Shown in pieces: positions 37,585-47,213 of a DNA stretch of 64,000 bases. Source of the DNA: Pseudoxanthomonas sp. PXM01 (lineage in GTDB: Bacteria; Pseudomonadota; Gammaproteobacteria; Xanthomonadales; Xanthomonadaceae); NCBI RefSeq assembly GCF_014851815.1, contig NZ_JACVAJ010000002.1:806001-870000 (forward strand). Reading direction: 5' to 3'. The translations under genes and the position numbers were made by a program. A model generated the notes under the pieces. The model was not told the origin of the DNA and ran no database searches. It saw only the letters and a program-made list of their open reading frames with translations. Position 1 is the first letter of the stretch. The number at the start of each line of letters is the position of its first letter.

Positions 37585-39141
37585 TCAGTGCGCCGCCGCG
37601 GCATCCGCGCCTGCGTTGCCCCCCGACGGCGCCCTGCCGCCGCGCATCAGCAACACCAGCGGCATCGACACCAGCGTCAGCAGCATCATCAGCTTGAAGT
37701 CGTTGAGGTAGCCGATCGCCGCGGCCTGCCGGTTGACCTCGGCGTTGAGCAGGGCCAGACCGGTGGCGGTGGATGGATCCATCGCGGCAGGCAGCAGCGT
37801 GGTCTCCGCGCCGAACGCCGGGATGCGCGCGCCGATCTCGGCGTGATTCACCTGCATGGCGCGCGACAGCATCGTCATCACCACCGAGATACCGACGGAC
37901 GAGCCGATGTTGCGCACCAGGCTGAAGAGGCCGGCGGCCTCGGTACGCTGGTGCGGTTCCAGCGTCGCATAGGCGACGGTGGAGATCGGCACGAACACCA
38001 GACCCAGGCCCATGCCCTGCACGATACCGAGCCAGACGATGGATTCCATCGACGCGTTCGGCCCGAACTGGGTCATGCCGTGCAGCGACACCACCATCAA
38101 GGCCATGCCGACCAGGATCGGCCAGCGCGCGTCGATACGGCCCAGCAGGCGGCCGACGATCATCATGCTGAACATCGTGCCCACGCCGCGCGGCGCCAGC
38201 ACCAGGCCGATCGTCAGCACCGGGTAATTCATCAGCGTGCTGAGGTACGGCGGCAGCAGCGCCAGCGTGGCGAACAGCACGATGCCGACGACGAAGATCA
38301 GCGCACAGCCAACAGCGAAGTTCGCATTCTTCAGCAGGCCCAGGTCGAGCAGCGCGTGGTCGCGCTTGCGCCACCACCACAGGCCATACATGTACAGCGC
38401 GAGGAAGGCGAGTGCGGCTTCGATCTGGATCTCGACGCTGCCGAACCAGTCCTCGCTCTGTCCGCGATCAAGGAACAGCTGCAGCGCACCGATGCCCAGC
38501 GCCAGCAGGCCCAGACCGATGCCGTCGAGCGGGCGTTCGTGCGGCACGTCCTTCTTGACGCTGGCCATGATGCCGAGCAGCGCGAGGATGCCGATCGGCA
38601 GGTTGATCAGGAACACCCAGTGCCAGCTGTAGTTCTGGGTCAGGAAGCCGCCCAGCGGCGGCCCGAGGATGGGGCCGACCATGATGCCCATGCCCCACAT
38701 CGCCATCGCGGCGCCATGCTTCTCTTTCGGGAAGGCGTCGAGCAGCAGCGACTGCGAGATCGGCACCAGCGAGGCGCCGAACACACCCTGCAGGATGCGG
38801 AACGCGACCATCTCGCCGATGCCGCTGGCGATGCCGCACAGCAGCGAGGCGACGGTGAAGCCGCTGACCGCGATGATCAGCAGGCGGCGACGGCCGAGGC
38901 GGCCGGCAAGCCAGCCGGTGACCGGCGTCAGGATCGCCGCGGCGACGATGTAACTGGTCAGCACCCACGACACCTGGTCCTGGGTGGCCGACAGCGAGCC
39001 CTGCATGTCCGGCAGCGCGACGTTGGCGATGGTGGTATCCAGCGCCTGCATCAGCGTGGCCAGCATCACCGAGCCGACCAGCAGCGTGCGCTTGCCGGTG
39101 TCTTCCTGCGCGGGGGCAGCGGGAGCGGTGGTTGTGCTCAT
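37585..39141 (-). CDS. emrB: EmrB/QacA family (DHA2) multidrug efflux MFS transporter
   Basis: The 518-residue inner membrane protein has the 14-TM DHA2 layout. Motif A is GWLAGRLGRRRLLI and motif C GPILGPPLGGF; TM1 carries LMQALDTTIANVALPDM, the DHA2 D1 motif. It works with the EmrA adaptor, 140 bp upstream, to export hydrophobic drugs by proton antiport. The ATG at MSTTTAPAAPAQ is preceded by GGAATTCCCC. Specific substrates are unknown. Confidence 0.94.
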   Translation of the reverse strand: MSTTTAPAAPAQEDTGKRTLLVGSVMLATLMQALDTTIANVALPDMQGSLSATQDQVSWVLTSYIVAAAILTPVTGWLAGRLGRRRLLIIAVSGFTVASLLCGIASGIGEMVAFRILQGVFGASLVPISQSLLLDAFPKEKHGAAMAMWGMGIMVGPILGPPLGGFLTQNYSWHWVFLINLPIGILALLGIMASVKKDVPHERPLDGIGLGLLALGIGALQLFLDRGQSEDWFGSVEIQIEAALAFLALYMYGLWWWRKRDHALLDLGLLKNANFAVGCALIFVVGIVLFATLALLPPYLSTLMNYPVLTIGLVLAPRGVGTMFSMMIVGRLLGRIDARWPILVGMALMVVSLHGMTQFGPNASMESIVWLGIVQGMGLGLVFVPISTVAYATLEPHQRTEAAGLFSLVRNIGSSVGISVVMTMLSRAMQVNHAEIGARIPAFGAETTLLPAAMDPSTATGLALLNAEVNRQAAAIGYLNDFKLMMLLTLVSMPLVLLMRGGRAPSGGNAGADAAAAH

Positions 39142-39281
39142 GGGGAATTCCGGAAGGGACCGCCGTGCGCGATGCACGACGATCCAGAGGTCACCCGGGG
39201 CGCGGCGTCAGCGGGGCCGGGCCCCACCACAGTGCCCTCGCCCGCGTCCGCACACGCCCGGGATGACATGGAAACAGGACC

Positions 39282-40373
39282 TCAGCGCGCGGCGGTGGCG
39301 CGGCTGGAGGCGGTACCGCCATCGCGCAGCTCGACGTGCACGTCGGCGCTCATGCCGGCGCGCAGCTGCGGCGCGTCGGCAGCCGCGCTGTCGATCTCGA
39401 GGCGCACGGGGATGCGCTGCACGATCTTCACCCAGTTGCCGGTGGCGTTCTGCGGCGGCAGCACGCTGAACTCGGCGCCGGAGGCGGGCGCGATCGAAGC
39501 CACGTGCGCCTTCCACTTCACGCCGGGATAGGAATCGACTTCGATGGTCGCGGCCTGGCCGACCTGCATCTTGGTCAGCTCGGTTTCCTTGAAGTTCGCT
39601 TCCACCCAGATCGGCGAGGTCGCGACCAGCGGCATCGCGGTCTGGCCGACGTTGATGTATTCGCCCACCTGCAGGTCGTGCAGACCGACGATGCCGTCGA
39701 CCGGCGCGCGGACCTCCGCGTGCGCCAGGTCGAGCTTGGCCTTGGCCAGCATCGCCATCGCGGCGCGGTACTCCGGCAGGTCCTGCGTCGGCGTACCCGG
39801 GCTGCCGCTCAACGAGGCGGTAGCTTCCGACTGCGAGGCGATGGCGTCGGCCAGGTCAGTGCGCGCTTCGGCGACGGCATGGCGCGCGTCGTCCAGCATC
39901 TTGCGCGAGACCAGCTGCTGGCCGGCGAGCTGCTGCATGCGCTGGAAGTCGCGCTGCGCCCACGCCAACGTCTCGCGCGCAGCCTGGATCGAGGTACCCG
40001 TGCCGACGACCTTGGCGCGGCTGGCGCTGGCGCTGTTGGCCATGCGCGCAACCAGGGCTTCGTTCTGCGTCACCGCGATGGTCAGCGGATCGGCGTCGAT
40101 GCGGAACAGCAGGTCGCCTTTCTTCACCGGCTGGTTCTGCTGCACGGCGACTTCGACCACACGGCCGCCGACCTGCGGCGCGATCAGGATGCGCTCGGCC
40201 TTGATGTAGGCGTTGTCGGTGCTGACCTCGCGGCCAGAGGCGACGTATTCCCAGCCGAAGAAGCCGGCGACGGCGAGCGGGCCGGCAACCCACAGCCACA
40301 CCGGCACACGGCGACGCTTGGGAGCGGGAGTCTTGGCCGCGTTCTCGGCGGCCTCGTTGATCTTGCTGGTCAT
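39282..40373 (-). CDS. emrA: EmrA/HlyD-type membrane fusion protein
   Basis: The 363-residue adaptor has one N-terminal transmembrane helix (VPVWLWVAGPLAVAGFFGW, about 23-42) after a basic cytoplasmic tail. The split lipoyl motif is present (APQVGGRVVEVAVQQNQPVK, RAPVDGIVGLHDLQVGEY). Between these lies a long alpha-hairpin (about 105-215), and a C-terminal barrel follows. It should link EmrB to a TolC-like channel, which is not encoded nearby. It starts 8 nt after marR, in the same operon. Confidence 0.94.
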   Translation of the reverse strand: MTSKINEAAENAAKTPAPKRRRVPVWLWVAGPLAVAGFFGWEYVASGREVSTDNAYIKAERILIAPQVGGRVVEVAVQQNQPVKKGDLLFRIDADPLTIAVTQNEALVARMANSASASRAKVVGTGTSIQAARETLAWAQRDFQRMQQLAGQQLVSRKMLDDARHAVAEARTDLADAIASQSEATASLSGSPGTPTQDLPEYRAAMAMLAKAKLDLAHAEVRAPVDGIVGLHDLQVGEYINVGQTAMPLVATSPIWVEANFKETELTKMQVGQAATIEVDSYPGVKWKAHVASIAPASGAEFSVLPPQNATGNWVKIVQRIPVRLEIDSAAADAPQLRAGMSADVHVELRDGGTASSRATAAR

Positions 40374-40381
40374 GGTGGGTA

Positions 40382-40855
40382 TCAGCTCTTGCGGAGAGAG
40401 GAGTCGCCGCGGCTGGCGCGGTCGAGCAGGGAGAGGTTTTCGCGGATCTGGCCGAGCACCTTCAGCGCCGTGGCGAGTTCGTCGGGATCGATACCGGCCA
40501 GGCAATCCTCGCGGACGGAGGTGGCTACGGCCTCGATGTCGTGCATCACCGCATCGGACTGCGGCAGCAGATGCAGGCGCCACACGCGGCGGTCGTCCGG
40601 ATCGCTGCGGCGCTCGACGAAGCCTGCTTTCTGCAGGCGGTCGACAACGCGGCCGACGGCGATCGGTTCCATGTCCATCAGATCGGCCAACTCGGACTGG
40701 GTGATGCCCTCACTCGTGTGGATGCGCTTGAGCGCACGCCACTGCACGCGGGTCAGGCCCAGATGGGCGGCGCGGCGGTCGAAGACCCGGCCGAACAACC
40801 GGCTCAGGTCCGCGATCAGGTAACCGATGGTGCTCTGGCCGGCAGGTGTCTTCAT
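40382..40855 (-). CDS. MarR family transcriptional repressor of the emrAB operon
   Basis: The 157-residue product has the winged HTH of MarR/EmrR: LTRVQWRALKRIHTSEGITQ, SELADLMDMEPIAVGRVVDR, wing RRSDPDDRRVWRLHLLP. It heads the marR-emrA-emrB-yaeR transcript. A perfect palindrome lies 19-28 nt upstream of its ATG, which fits direct autorepression relieved by drug-like ligands. Confidence 0.92.
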   Translation of the reverse strand: MKTPAGQSTIGYLIADLSRLFGRVFDRRAAHLGLTRVQWRALKRIHTSEGITQSELADLMDMEPIAVGRVVDRLQKAGFVERRSDPDDRRVWRLHLLPQSDAVMHDIEAVATSVREDCLAGIDPDELATALKVLGQIRENLSLLDRASRGDSSLRKS

Positions 40856-40869
40856 GGATGCCTATGATA

Positions 40870-40888
40870 TAGCTGCTTAAGCAATAAT
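40870..40888. promoter_or_regulatory. MarR-type operator upstream of marR-emrAB
   Basis: The core TGCTTAAGCA (40874-40883) is a perfect 10-bp palindrome within a locally AT-rich window (ATAGC-core-ATAAT), unlike its GC-rich surroundings. MarR-family sites often contain such TTGCTTAAGCAA-like dyads. On the minus strand TATATC/TATCAT next to it could be the -10 box, so binding would block the promoter. Confidence 0.65.
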
Positions 40889-41030
40889 GTTCATGGCGAG
40901 AAATCCCGTTCAGTCTTGGGAATGCCCAAGATCTTGTTATTCAAGGGAATTCTTCGCGCATCCTGAACAGCGCCGCCCCGCCGGGATCGCGGAACGGCGA
41001 ACCGCGTGGCTCAGGACCGCCGGAAACGAC

Positions 41031-41053
41031 GACGCCGGCACGAGGCCGGCGTC
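41031..41053 (-). terminator. Probable terminator after fba
   Basis: GACGCCGGC-ACGAG-GCCGGCGTC is a perfect 9-bp stem downstream of the fba stop. On the minus strand it is followed by GTCGTTTCC, a weak T-run. Confidence 0.6.
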
Positions 41054-41080
41054 GAAGTCACTTCGCGGGGGCGAGGAGGC

Positions 41081-42085
41081 TTACCCCTCCCACTTGCCCA
41101 GCGCGGCCAGGCCGTTTTCCTTGGCGCGCTCGTACACCACGGCCTGGGCCTTGGCGAAGTTGCCCTTCAGGTCCTGCGACCAGAGCTTCAGCGCGGCCTG
41201 CTGCATGGCGCGGCCGTAGGAGAAGCTGAGCGGCCACGGCAGGCTGCCCAGCTGGTTCATCGCGTTGAGATGGGCGGTGGACTGCTCGTCGGTCTGGCCA
41301 CCGGACAGGAACACCACGCCCGGCAGGATCGCCGGCACGGTGCTCTTCAGGCACATCACGGTGGACTCGGCCACTTCGTCGACGTCGGCCTGCTCTTCAC
41401 AGTCCTTGCCGGCGATGACCATCGAGGCCTTCAGGATGGTGCCTTCCAGCAGCACGTTCTGCTCGTACAGCGCGCCGAACAGCGAGCGCAGCACGGCTTC
41501 AGTCACTTCGTAGCAGACTTCGATGTTGTGGTCGCCGTCCATCAGCACTTCCGGCTCCACCATCGGCACCAGGCCGCATTCCTGGCACAGCGCGGCGTAG
41601 CGGGCCAGCGCGTGCGCATTGGCTTCGATGCAGGTGCCGGAGGGGATGTCTTCGCCGATGGTGATGACCGCACGCCACTTGGCGAAGCGGGCGCCCAGCT
41701 TGTAGTACTCCTTCAGGCGGTCGCGCAGGCCGTCCAGGCCCTCGGTGACCACTTCACCCGGGCAGCCGGCCAGCGCGTGCGTGCCCTTGTCGACCTTGAT
41801 GCCGGGGATGATGCCGTGGTCGGCCATGTACTTGGCGAACGGCACGCCGTCCTTGGTGGACTGGCGCAGGGTTTCGTCGAACAGGATGGCGCCGGAGATG
41901 TAGTCCGACAGCTTCGGCGTGGTGAGCAGCAGCTCGCGGTAGGCGCGACGGTTCTCTTCCGTGTTCTCGATGCCCACGCCCTGGAACCGCTTGGCGATGG
42001 TGGTGGTGGACTCGTCGATCGCGATGATGCCCTTGCCCGCGGCCACCATGGCCTGGGCGGTTTCGGCAAGCTGTTCGATGCTCAT
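41081..42085 (-). CDS. fba: Fructose-bisphosphate aldolase, class I
   Basis: It cleaves fructose 1,6-bisphosphate through a Schiff base. The 334-residue product is the eukaryote-like class I type: GKGIIAIDESTTTIAKRFQG, LLTTPKLSDYISGAILFDET, MVEPEVLMDGDH, the Schiff-base lysine in EGTILKASMV, and LSGGQTDEQSTAHLNAMN. No class II metal ligands are present. This type is characteristic of xanthomonads among gammaproteobacteria. The ATG at MSIEQLAETAQ is used; the upstream in-frame extension lacks homology. It follows pyk on the same strand after 137 nt. Confidence 0.96.
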   Translation of the reverse strand: MSIEQLAETAQAMVAAGKGIIAIDESTTTIAKRFQGVGIENTEENRRAYRELLLTTPKLSDYISGAILFDETLRQSTKDGVPFAKYMADHGIIPGIKVDKGTHALAGCPGEVVTEGLDGLRDRLKEYYKLGARFAKWRAVITIGEDIPSGTCIEANAHALARYAALCQECGLVPMVEPEVLMDGDHNIEVCYEVTEAVLRSLFGALYEQNVLLEGTILKASMVIAGKDCEEQADVDEVAESTVMCLKSTVPAILPGVVFLSGGQTDEQSTAHLNAMNQLGSLPWPLSFSYGRAMQQAALKLWSQDLKGNFAKAQAVVYERAKENGLAALGKWEG

Positions 42086-42222
42086 GGGGTTCCTGTGGCG
42101 GGGCGAAAAAGAGACCAATTATAGACCGCGCCCCGCCGGCAGCGGGCAATCGCGGTGAAGCGCGCGTCGCAGCGCGCCCGGATCCGGGAGCTGCTGGCTA
42201 TGGCGCAGGGCCGAGAAACCGC

Positions 42223-43692
42223 TTACAGCTCGCCCAGTCCCTCGGCCTTGCCGCGCTCGCCCATCTGCAGCAGGCGCAAGGTGTTGGTAGCGCCGTGCTT
42301 CTCCATGTGGTCGCCGCTGGTGAAGATCACGCGGTCGCCTTCGGCCAGCAGTTCGCGGTCATGCAGCACGCGCATCGCATCGCGGGCGGCCTCGCGCGGC
42401 GCCAGGCCGCGGCTGTCGAACGCGATCGGGAACACGTCGCGGATCATCGCCATCTTGCGGCGCGCGCCATCGTGGCGCGAGAACGCGTAGATCGGTGCGC
42501 TGGAGCGGAAGCGCGACAGGAAGCGCGCGGTGCCGCCGGATTCGGTCATCGCGACGATCGCGCGCACCCCGATGTGCTCGGACAGGAACATCGTGGCCAT
42601 GGCGATCGCCTGGTCGACGAACTCGAGGTTGCGGGGTGCCTTCTCGAAATCGGTGTCCATCTCGAACTGCTTCTCTGCGCCGAGGCAGATGCGCGCCATC
42701 GCTTCCACGGCACGCACGGGATAACTGCCCGCCGCGGTTTCCGCCGACAGCATCACCGCATCGGTACCGTCGATGACGGCATTGGCCACGTCGAGCACTT
42801 CGGCGCGCGTGGGGATCGGGCTGTCCACCATCGACTGCAGCATCTGGGTGGCGGTGATGACGACCTTGTTGCGCGCCAGCGACTCCTTGATGATCTTCTT
42901 CTGCAGGCCAGGCAGTTCGGCATCGCCGATCTCTACGCCCAGGTCGCCGCGCGCCACCATCACCACGTCGCTGGCATCGACGATCTCGGCGAGGTTCTCG
43001 ATCGCCTCGGTGCGTTCGATCTTGGAGACGAGCGCGGCGTCGCAGCCATGTTCGCGCGCGATGCGGCGCGCCTCGTTCATGTCGTCGGCATTGCGGCAGA
43101 ACGACACGGCGATGAAGTCGACGCCGATGTTCTCCGCCACATACGCGATCAGTTCGCGGTCGCGCTCGGTCAGCGCGCCCAGCGACAGGCCGCCGCCCTG
43201 CTTGTTCAGGCCCTTGCGGTCGGACAGCACGCCGTCGTTGAGCACGGTGCAGACGATGCGTTCGCCTTCGACCGACACCACCTTCAGCTGCATCAGGCCG
43301 TCGTCGAGCAGCAGGACGTCGCCGGCTTCCACGTCGCCCGGCAGACCGAGGTAGCTGACGCCCACCTGCGACGCATCGCCCGGGGGGGCAGCGGGATTGG
43401 CCACCAGGTCGAAGCGGTCACCGGTCTTCAGTACCACCTTGCCTTCGGCAAAGCGCTCGACGCGGATCTTCGGGCCCGGCAGGTCGGCGAGGATGCCGAC
43501 TTCCGCACCCACGCGCTGCGCGGCGAGACGCACCGCCGCCGCACGCTTGGCCTGGCCGGAAGGATCGCCGTGCGAGAAGTTCAGGCGCACCACGTTGACG
43601 CCGGCGCGGAACAGGTCCTCCAGCACGCCAGGCGGGTCGGTCGCCGGTCCGAGGGTGGCGAGGATCTTGGTGCGGCGCTGGCGTTCGGTCAT
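42223..43692 (-). CDS. pyk: Pyruvate kinase
   Basis: The enzyme makes pyruvate and ATP from phosphoenolpyruvate. The 489-residue product has RRTKILATLGPATDPPG, VVRLNFSHGD, the active-site Lys in ALVSKIERTEAI, MVARGDLGVEIG, the substrate/cation segment ATQMLQSMVDSPIPTRAEV and a C-terminal allosteric domain (about 350-489). The start MTERQRRTKIL is chosen by homology. The 277-bp upstream gap holds the gph terminator and, near 43870, a T-rich run that may form part of the pyk promoter. Confidence 0.96.
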   Translation of the reverse strand: MTERQRRTKILATLGPATDPPGVLEDLFRAGVNVVRLNFSHGDPSGQAKRAAAVRLAAQRVGAEVGILADLPGPKIRVERFAEGKVVLKTGDRFDLVANPAAPPGDASQVGVSYLGLPGDVEAGDVLLLDDGLMQLKVVSVEGERIVCTVLNDGVLSDRKGLNKQGGGLSLGALTERDRELIAYVAENIGVDFIAVSFCRNADDMNEARRIAREHGCDAALVSKIERTEAIENLAEIVDASDVVMVARGDLGVEIGDAELPGLQKKIIKESLARNKVVITATQMLQSMVDSPIPTRAEVLDVANAVIDGTDAVMLSAETAAGSYPVRAVEAMARICLGAEKQFEMDTDFEKAPRNLEFVDQAIAMATMFLSEHIGVRAIVAMTESGGTARFLSRFRSSAPIYAFSRHDGARRKMAMIRDVFPIAFDSRGLAPREAARDAMRVLHDRELLAEGDRVIFTSGDHMEKHGATNTLRLLQMGERGKAEGLGEL

Positions 43693-43936
43693 GGTGCGGA
43701 TTCCCTGTGATCGCGCAAACGCTACCACAGCGAAACGGGACCGTTGCGACCGACAATCCCCATGTCATCAAGCTGTCCCGGGACAGCAGCGATGCCTGTT
43801 GGCGCGACCTTGTGAAAGCGCTGTTTTCAAGCACTTTCGAACGCATGCGCGACTTCGATGGACTGGTATTTTTTTGGTCTCTGCGCGCACGTCGAATGCT
43901 GCGTGCGCACACCCGACTGCGCAAAAACGGCGGCGA

Positions 43937-43966
43937 TGAAACGCGCGTTTGACTGCGCGCGTTTTA
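43937..43966 (-). terminator. Probable terminator after gph
   Basis: AAACGCGCG-TTTGACTG-CGCGCGTTT forms a perfect 9-bp stem directly after the gph stop and upstream of pyk. The T-run is supplied by the stem end itself. Confidence 0.6.
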
Positions 43967-43969
43967 CGC

Positions 43970-44611
43970 TCAGGCGAACAGTGGCCGCAATTGGTCCGGT
44001 GTCGCAGCGAGATGGGTTGCGCCTGCATCACGCAACTCCTGTTCACCACCGAATCCCCACAGCACGCCGACATTGCGCATGCCGTGGTGACGCGCGCCAT
44101 CGATGTCCATATGGCGGTCACCGATCATCCAGCACGCGTCCGGCGCCAACGACAGTCGCCGCAAGGCTTCGCCGATCAGGTCCTTCTTGTGGCTCAGGCG
44201 GCCATCGGCGGTCGCCCCGACGATGTCCTCGAAGCAATGCCCGAACGGCAGGTGCGCGAGGATCTTGCGCGCATGCGGCTCGTTCTTCGCCGTGACCACG
44301 GCCAAGCGGTGCCCATCCGCATGCAACGCCTCGACGGCATCGCCGATACCGGCGTAGACCTGGTGCTCGAGCCAGCCGTGCGATTCGAAACGCTCGAGAT
44401 AGAGCTCGACCGCCGCTTCGACCTTCGCCGGATCGCCGAGCAACGGCATGAAGCTGGTCCGCAACGAAGGACCGATCCAGCCCCGCAGCTCGGCCTCCGT
44501 CGGCACCGGGTGCTCCAGTTGCGTCAGCGCATGCCTGATGCAACGGGTGATGCCGACCGCCGAATCGATCAGCGTGCCGTCGAGGTCGAAGAACAGCGCG
44601 TCGCGGCTCAC
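43970..44611 (-). CDS. gph: HAD family phosphatase, phosphoglycolate phosphatase-like
   Basis: The 213-residue product is a HAD subfamily IA hydrolase. Motif I is [15 protein letters not shown] with the nucleophile Asp, motif [10 protein letters not shown], motif III lies around [11 protein letters not shown] and motif IV is [16 protein letters not shown]. The alpha-helical cap (about 20-85) is of the Gph type. Exact substrate is uncertain; phosphoglycolate is the default for this family. The GTG start overlaps the pgk stop (GTGA), indicating coupling with pgk. Confidence 0.82.
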   Translation of the reverse strand: MSRDALFFDLDGTLIDSAVGITRCIRHALTQLEHPVPTEAELRGWIGPSLRTSFMPLLGDPAKVEAAVELYLERFESHGWLEHQVYAGIGDAVEALHADGHRLAVVTAKNEPHARKILAHLPFGHCFEDIVGATADGRLSHKKDLIGEALRRLSLAPDACWMIGDRHMDIDGARHHGMRNVGVLWGFGGEQELRDAGATHLAATPDQLRPLFA

Positions 44612-45783
44612 TTGGCCCGCGCTTCCAGCGCGGCCACGGCCGGCAGCGTCTTGCCTTCCAGGAACTCCAGGAACGCACCGCCGCCGGTGGAGATGTAGCT
44701 GACGTCATCGGCGATGCCGTACTTGTCCACCGCCGCCAGCGTGTCGCCGCCACCGGCGATCGAGAACGCCTTCGACTGTGCGATGGCGTGCGCCAGCGTC
44801 TCGGTGCCCTTGCCGAAGGCATCGAACTCGAACACGCCCACCGGGCCGTTCCACACCACCGTGCCGGCGGACTTGATCAGCTCGGCGTAGCGCCGCGCGG
44901 TCTGCGGGCCGATGTCGAGGACCAGGTCGTCGGCAGCGACGGCATCGACGTTCTTCACGGTCGCGGGCGCGTCGGCGGCGAACGCCGTCGCGACCACGAC
45001 GTCGGTCGGCAGCGGGATTTCGGCGCCGCGTGCCTTGGCGTCGGCATCGATCTTCTTCGCCGTGTCGATCAGGTCGGCTTCGTACAGCGACTTGCCGACC
45101 GCATGGCCTTCCGCGGCGATGAAGGTGTTGGCGATGCCGCCGCCGACGATCAGCTGGTCGACCTTGCCGACCAGGCTGGTCAGCAGCTCCAGCTTGGTGG
45201 ACACCTTGCTGCCCGCCACGATGGCCAACAGCGGACGCGCCGGGTTGGCCAGCGCCTTGTCCAGGGCATCCAGTTCGGCCATCAGCAGCGGGCCGCCCGC
45301 GGCGACCGGCGCGAAGCGGATCACGCCGTGCGTCGAGGCCTGCGCGCGGTGCGCGGTGCCGAACGCATCCATGACGAATACGTCGCACAGCGCCGCGTAC
45401 TTCTTCGAGAGCCCCTCGTCATCCTTGCCCTCGCCGACATTCATGCGGCAGTTCTCGAGCAGGACGATCTGGCCCGGCGCCACATCGACACCATCGACCC
45501 AGTCCTTCACCAGCGGCACGTCGACGCCCAGCAACTCGGACAGGCGCGCGGCGACCGGCGCCAGCGAATCCGCGTCGCTCCACGCGCCTTCCTTCGGACG
45601 CCCCAGGTGCGACGTGACCATCACCGCCGCGCCCTTCTGCAGTGCCAGCTTCAGCGTCGGCAGGGACGCGGTGATGCGCTGCTCGGAGGTGATGCGGCCC
45701 GCGTCGATCGGCACGTTCAGATCCTGGCGGATCAGCACGCGCTTGCCGGCGAGGTCGAGGTCGGTCATGCGGACGATGGGCAT
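44608..45783 (-). CDS. pgk: Phosphoglycerate kinase
   Basis: It transfers phosphate between 1,3-bisphosphoglycerate and ADP. The 391-residue product has [79 protein letters not shown] and [17 protein letters not shown], covering both substrate domains. Start at [11 protein letters not shown]; an ATG five codons later is possible. It precedes gph, then pyk and fba, in the central carbon cluster. Confidence 0.97.
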   Translation of the reverse strand: MPIVRMTDLDLAGKRVLIRQDLNVPIDAGRITSEQRITASLPTLKLALQKGAAVMVTSHLGRPKEGAWSDADSLAPVAARLSELLGVDVPLVKDWVDGVDVAPGQIVLLENCRMNVGEGKDDEGLSKKYAALCDVFVMDAFGTAHRAQASTHGVIRFAPVAAGGPLLMAELDALDKALANPARPLLAIVAGSKVSTKLELLTSLVGKVDQLIVGGGIANTFIAAEGHAVGKSLYEADLIDTAKKIDADAKARGAEIPLPTDVVVATAFAADAPATVKNVDAVAADDLVLDIGPQTARRYAELIKSAGTVVWNGPVGVFEFDAFGKGTETLAHAIAQSKAFSIAGGGDTLAAVDKYGIADDVSYISTGGGAFLEFLEGKTLPAVAALEARAK

Positions 45784-45854
45784 GGGAGGTCCTGGGCAGC
45801 GGGAAAGACCGCTATTGTCCCGCCTGCCCCCGCAAGCCGCAAACGAAGGACGGA

Positions 45855-47213
45855 CTACGCCGGTGGGCGATTGCGCAACAGGCTGAAGGCGAACGCCGCC
45901 ACCAGCGCCGCACCCAGCACCAGAAGCCCCCACAGCAGCCAGGTCTTCCAGTCGCGCGGCGTAGGCGGTGGAATCAGCGCGGCATCCCCGGCGAGTGCCG
46001 AGGCCGGCGACAGGTACGCCGGCGCAGGCTGCCAGTCTTCACCCCGGTCGCGGCGCAGCGCATCCACGAGGGCCGGCATCGGCACGGTCGCGCGACTCGC
46101 CCGCGCGCTGCCCGCGACCAGTGCGTAGGGCGGCGCACCTTGCGCGAGGAACACCATGACCTCCGGCCGGTAGCCCAGCCGCAGCGTCGGTACCTGGTCC
46201 GGCAACGCGCCCCTGTTTCGCAGCCGCCAGTATCGATCGCGCGCGGGCCCGCTCGACAGCGGCTGTGCGGCCGAACTGCTGGGCTGCTGGCCGGCCACCC
46301 GGTAGGCCACCCAGGGACCCGCGCGCAGGCGCCACGGCGCATCCAGCGCATCGCGGCTTTCCAGCGTCCATTCGCCGACGGCGTAGTCGTCGACCGCCAG
46401 GTCGGCGAGCGCGACCGGGTAGCGTCCATCGCTTTCGTAGGCAAAACCGTCCACGCCCTGCTCGGAAACACGGCGGCCCCGCAGTTCCGACCACAGCACG
46501 GACTGCTGCGGGTGCACTTCGTCGAGGCGCACGCGCACTTCGCGGATCGGCAAGGCCGGCGAGGCGTCGAGCGGCACGAAGCGGATGTAGCGGAGCCCGC
46601 CACGGATCGGCGCTTCGTCGCGCAGCAGGCGTTGCGAGCCGCGCTGCAGTTCCACCAGCGTCACACGCTCGTCCACCACGTCCCACGTCTGGAGATCCTG
46701 GCTGCCTTCCACGCGGTAGCGGGCTTCGCGCGGCGTTCCCGGGTCCCAGGTGAATTCCAGCGCCTCGGCGTTGTAACGGATGCCGCTGAGATCTACGAGG
46801 AACGCACGCGCGGGACCCGCCGCGCTGCTGCCGCCGCCATCGGCTTCGATGCGGACGATGCGCCCGTTCTCGCCGAACTGCGCCGATACGCGCGAAGGAG
46901 CATCGTCATCCTGCGGCGAGGCCGGCAGCGGGAACCACGGCACCACGATGCGTCGTGCCGGCAACGCCGTGGGTTGTTCCGGTCCGAACAGCGCTGCGGC
47001 GACCGGCTTTCCGTTCGCATCCAGCACGTCGATGTCGCGCAGGTCGGGCCACGCAGTCGTCGTGTAGACATCACGATCCAGCACCGCACGGTAGGCGCCC
47101 GCCTGTTCGGTCGACAACGCCAGCGGCCAGCGCTTCGCATAGGGCGCCGGTTCGGGCGCCTGCGCAGCGGCGATCGCGGGCAGCAGCCCCAGGACGATCA
47201 GGACCTTCTTCAT
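45855..47213 (-). CDS. DUF3999 exported, C-terminally anchored protein
   Basis: The 452-residue product begins with a signal peptide ([19 protein letters not shown]). It has a large periplasmic beta-rich region (about 25-415; [32 protein letters not shown], the DUF3999 pattern) and a C-terminal helix ([20 protein letters not shown]) followed by RNRPPA in the cytoplasm. Function is unknown. Its ATG overlaps the DUF2339 stop by 4 nt. The two are an obligate-looking pair, likely an envelope complex. The long in-frame region upstream is the DUF2339 gene read in another frame. Confidence 0.88.
   Translation of the reverse strand: MKKVLIVLGLLPAIAAAQAPEPAPYAKRWPLALSTEQAGAYRAVLDRDVYTTTAWPDLRDIDVLDANGKPVAAALFGPEQPTALPARRIVVPWFPLPASPQDDDAPSRVSAQFGENGRIVRIEADGGGSSAAGPARAFLVDLSGIRYNAEALEFTWDPGTPREARYRVEGSQDLQTWDVVDERVTLVELQRGSQRLLRDEAPIRGGLRYIRFVPLDASPALPIREVRVRLDEVHPQQSVLWSELRGRRVSEQGVDGFAYESDGRYPVALADLAVDDYAVGEWTLESRDALDAPWRLRAGPWVAYRVAGQQPSSSAAQPLSSGPARDRYWRLRNRGALPDQVPTLRLGYRPEVMVFLAQGAPPYALVAGSARASRATVPMPALVDALRRDRGEDWQPAPAYLSPASALAGDAALIPPPTPRDWKTWLLWGLLVLGAALVAAFAFSLLRNRPPA

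Noticed and set aside
43840..43880. A T-rich run (TATTTTTTTGG) suggesting a terminator upstream of pyk.
   Set aside because: No stable stem precedes it on either strand; it is more likely part of the pyk promoter region.
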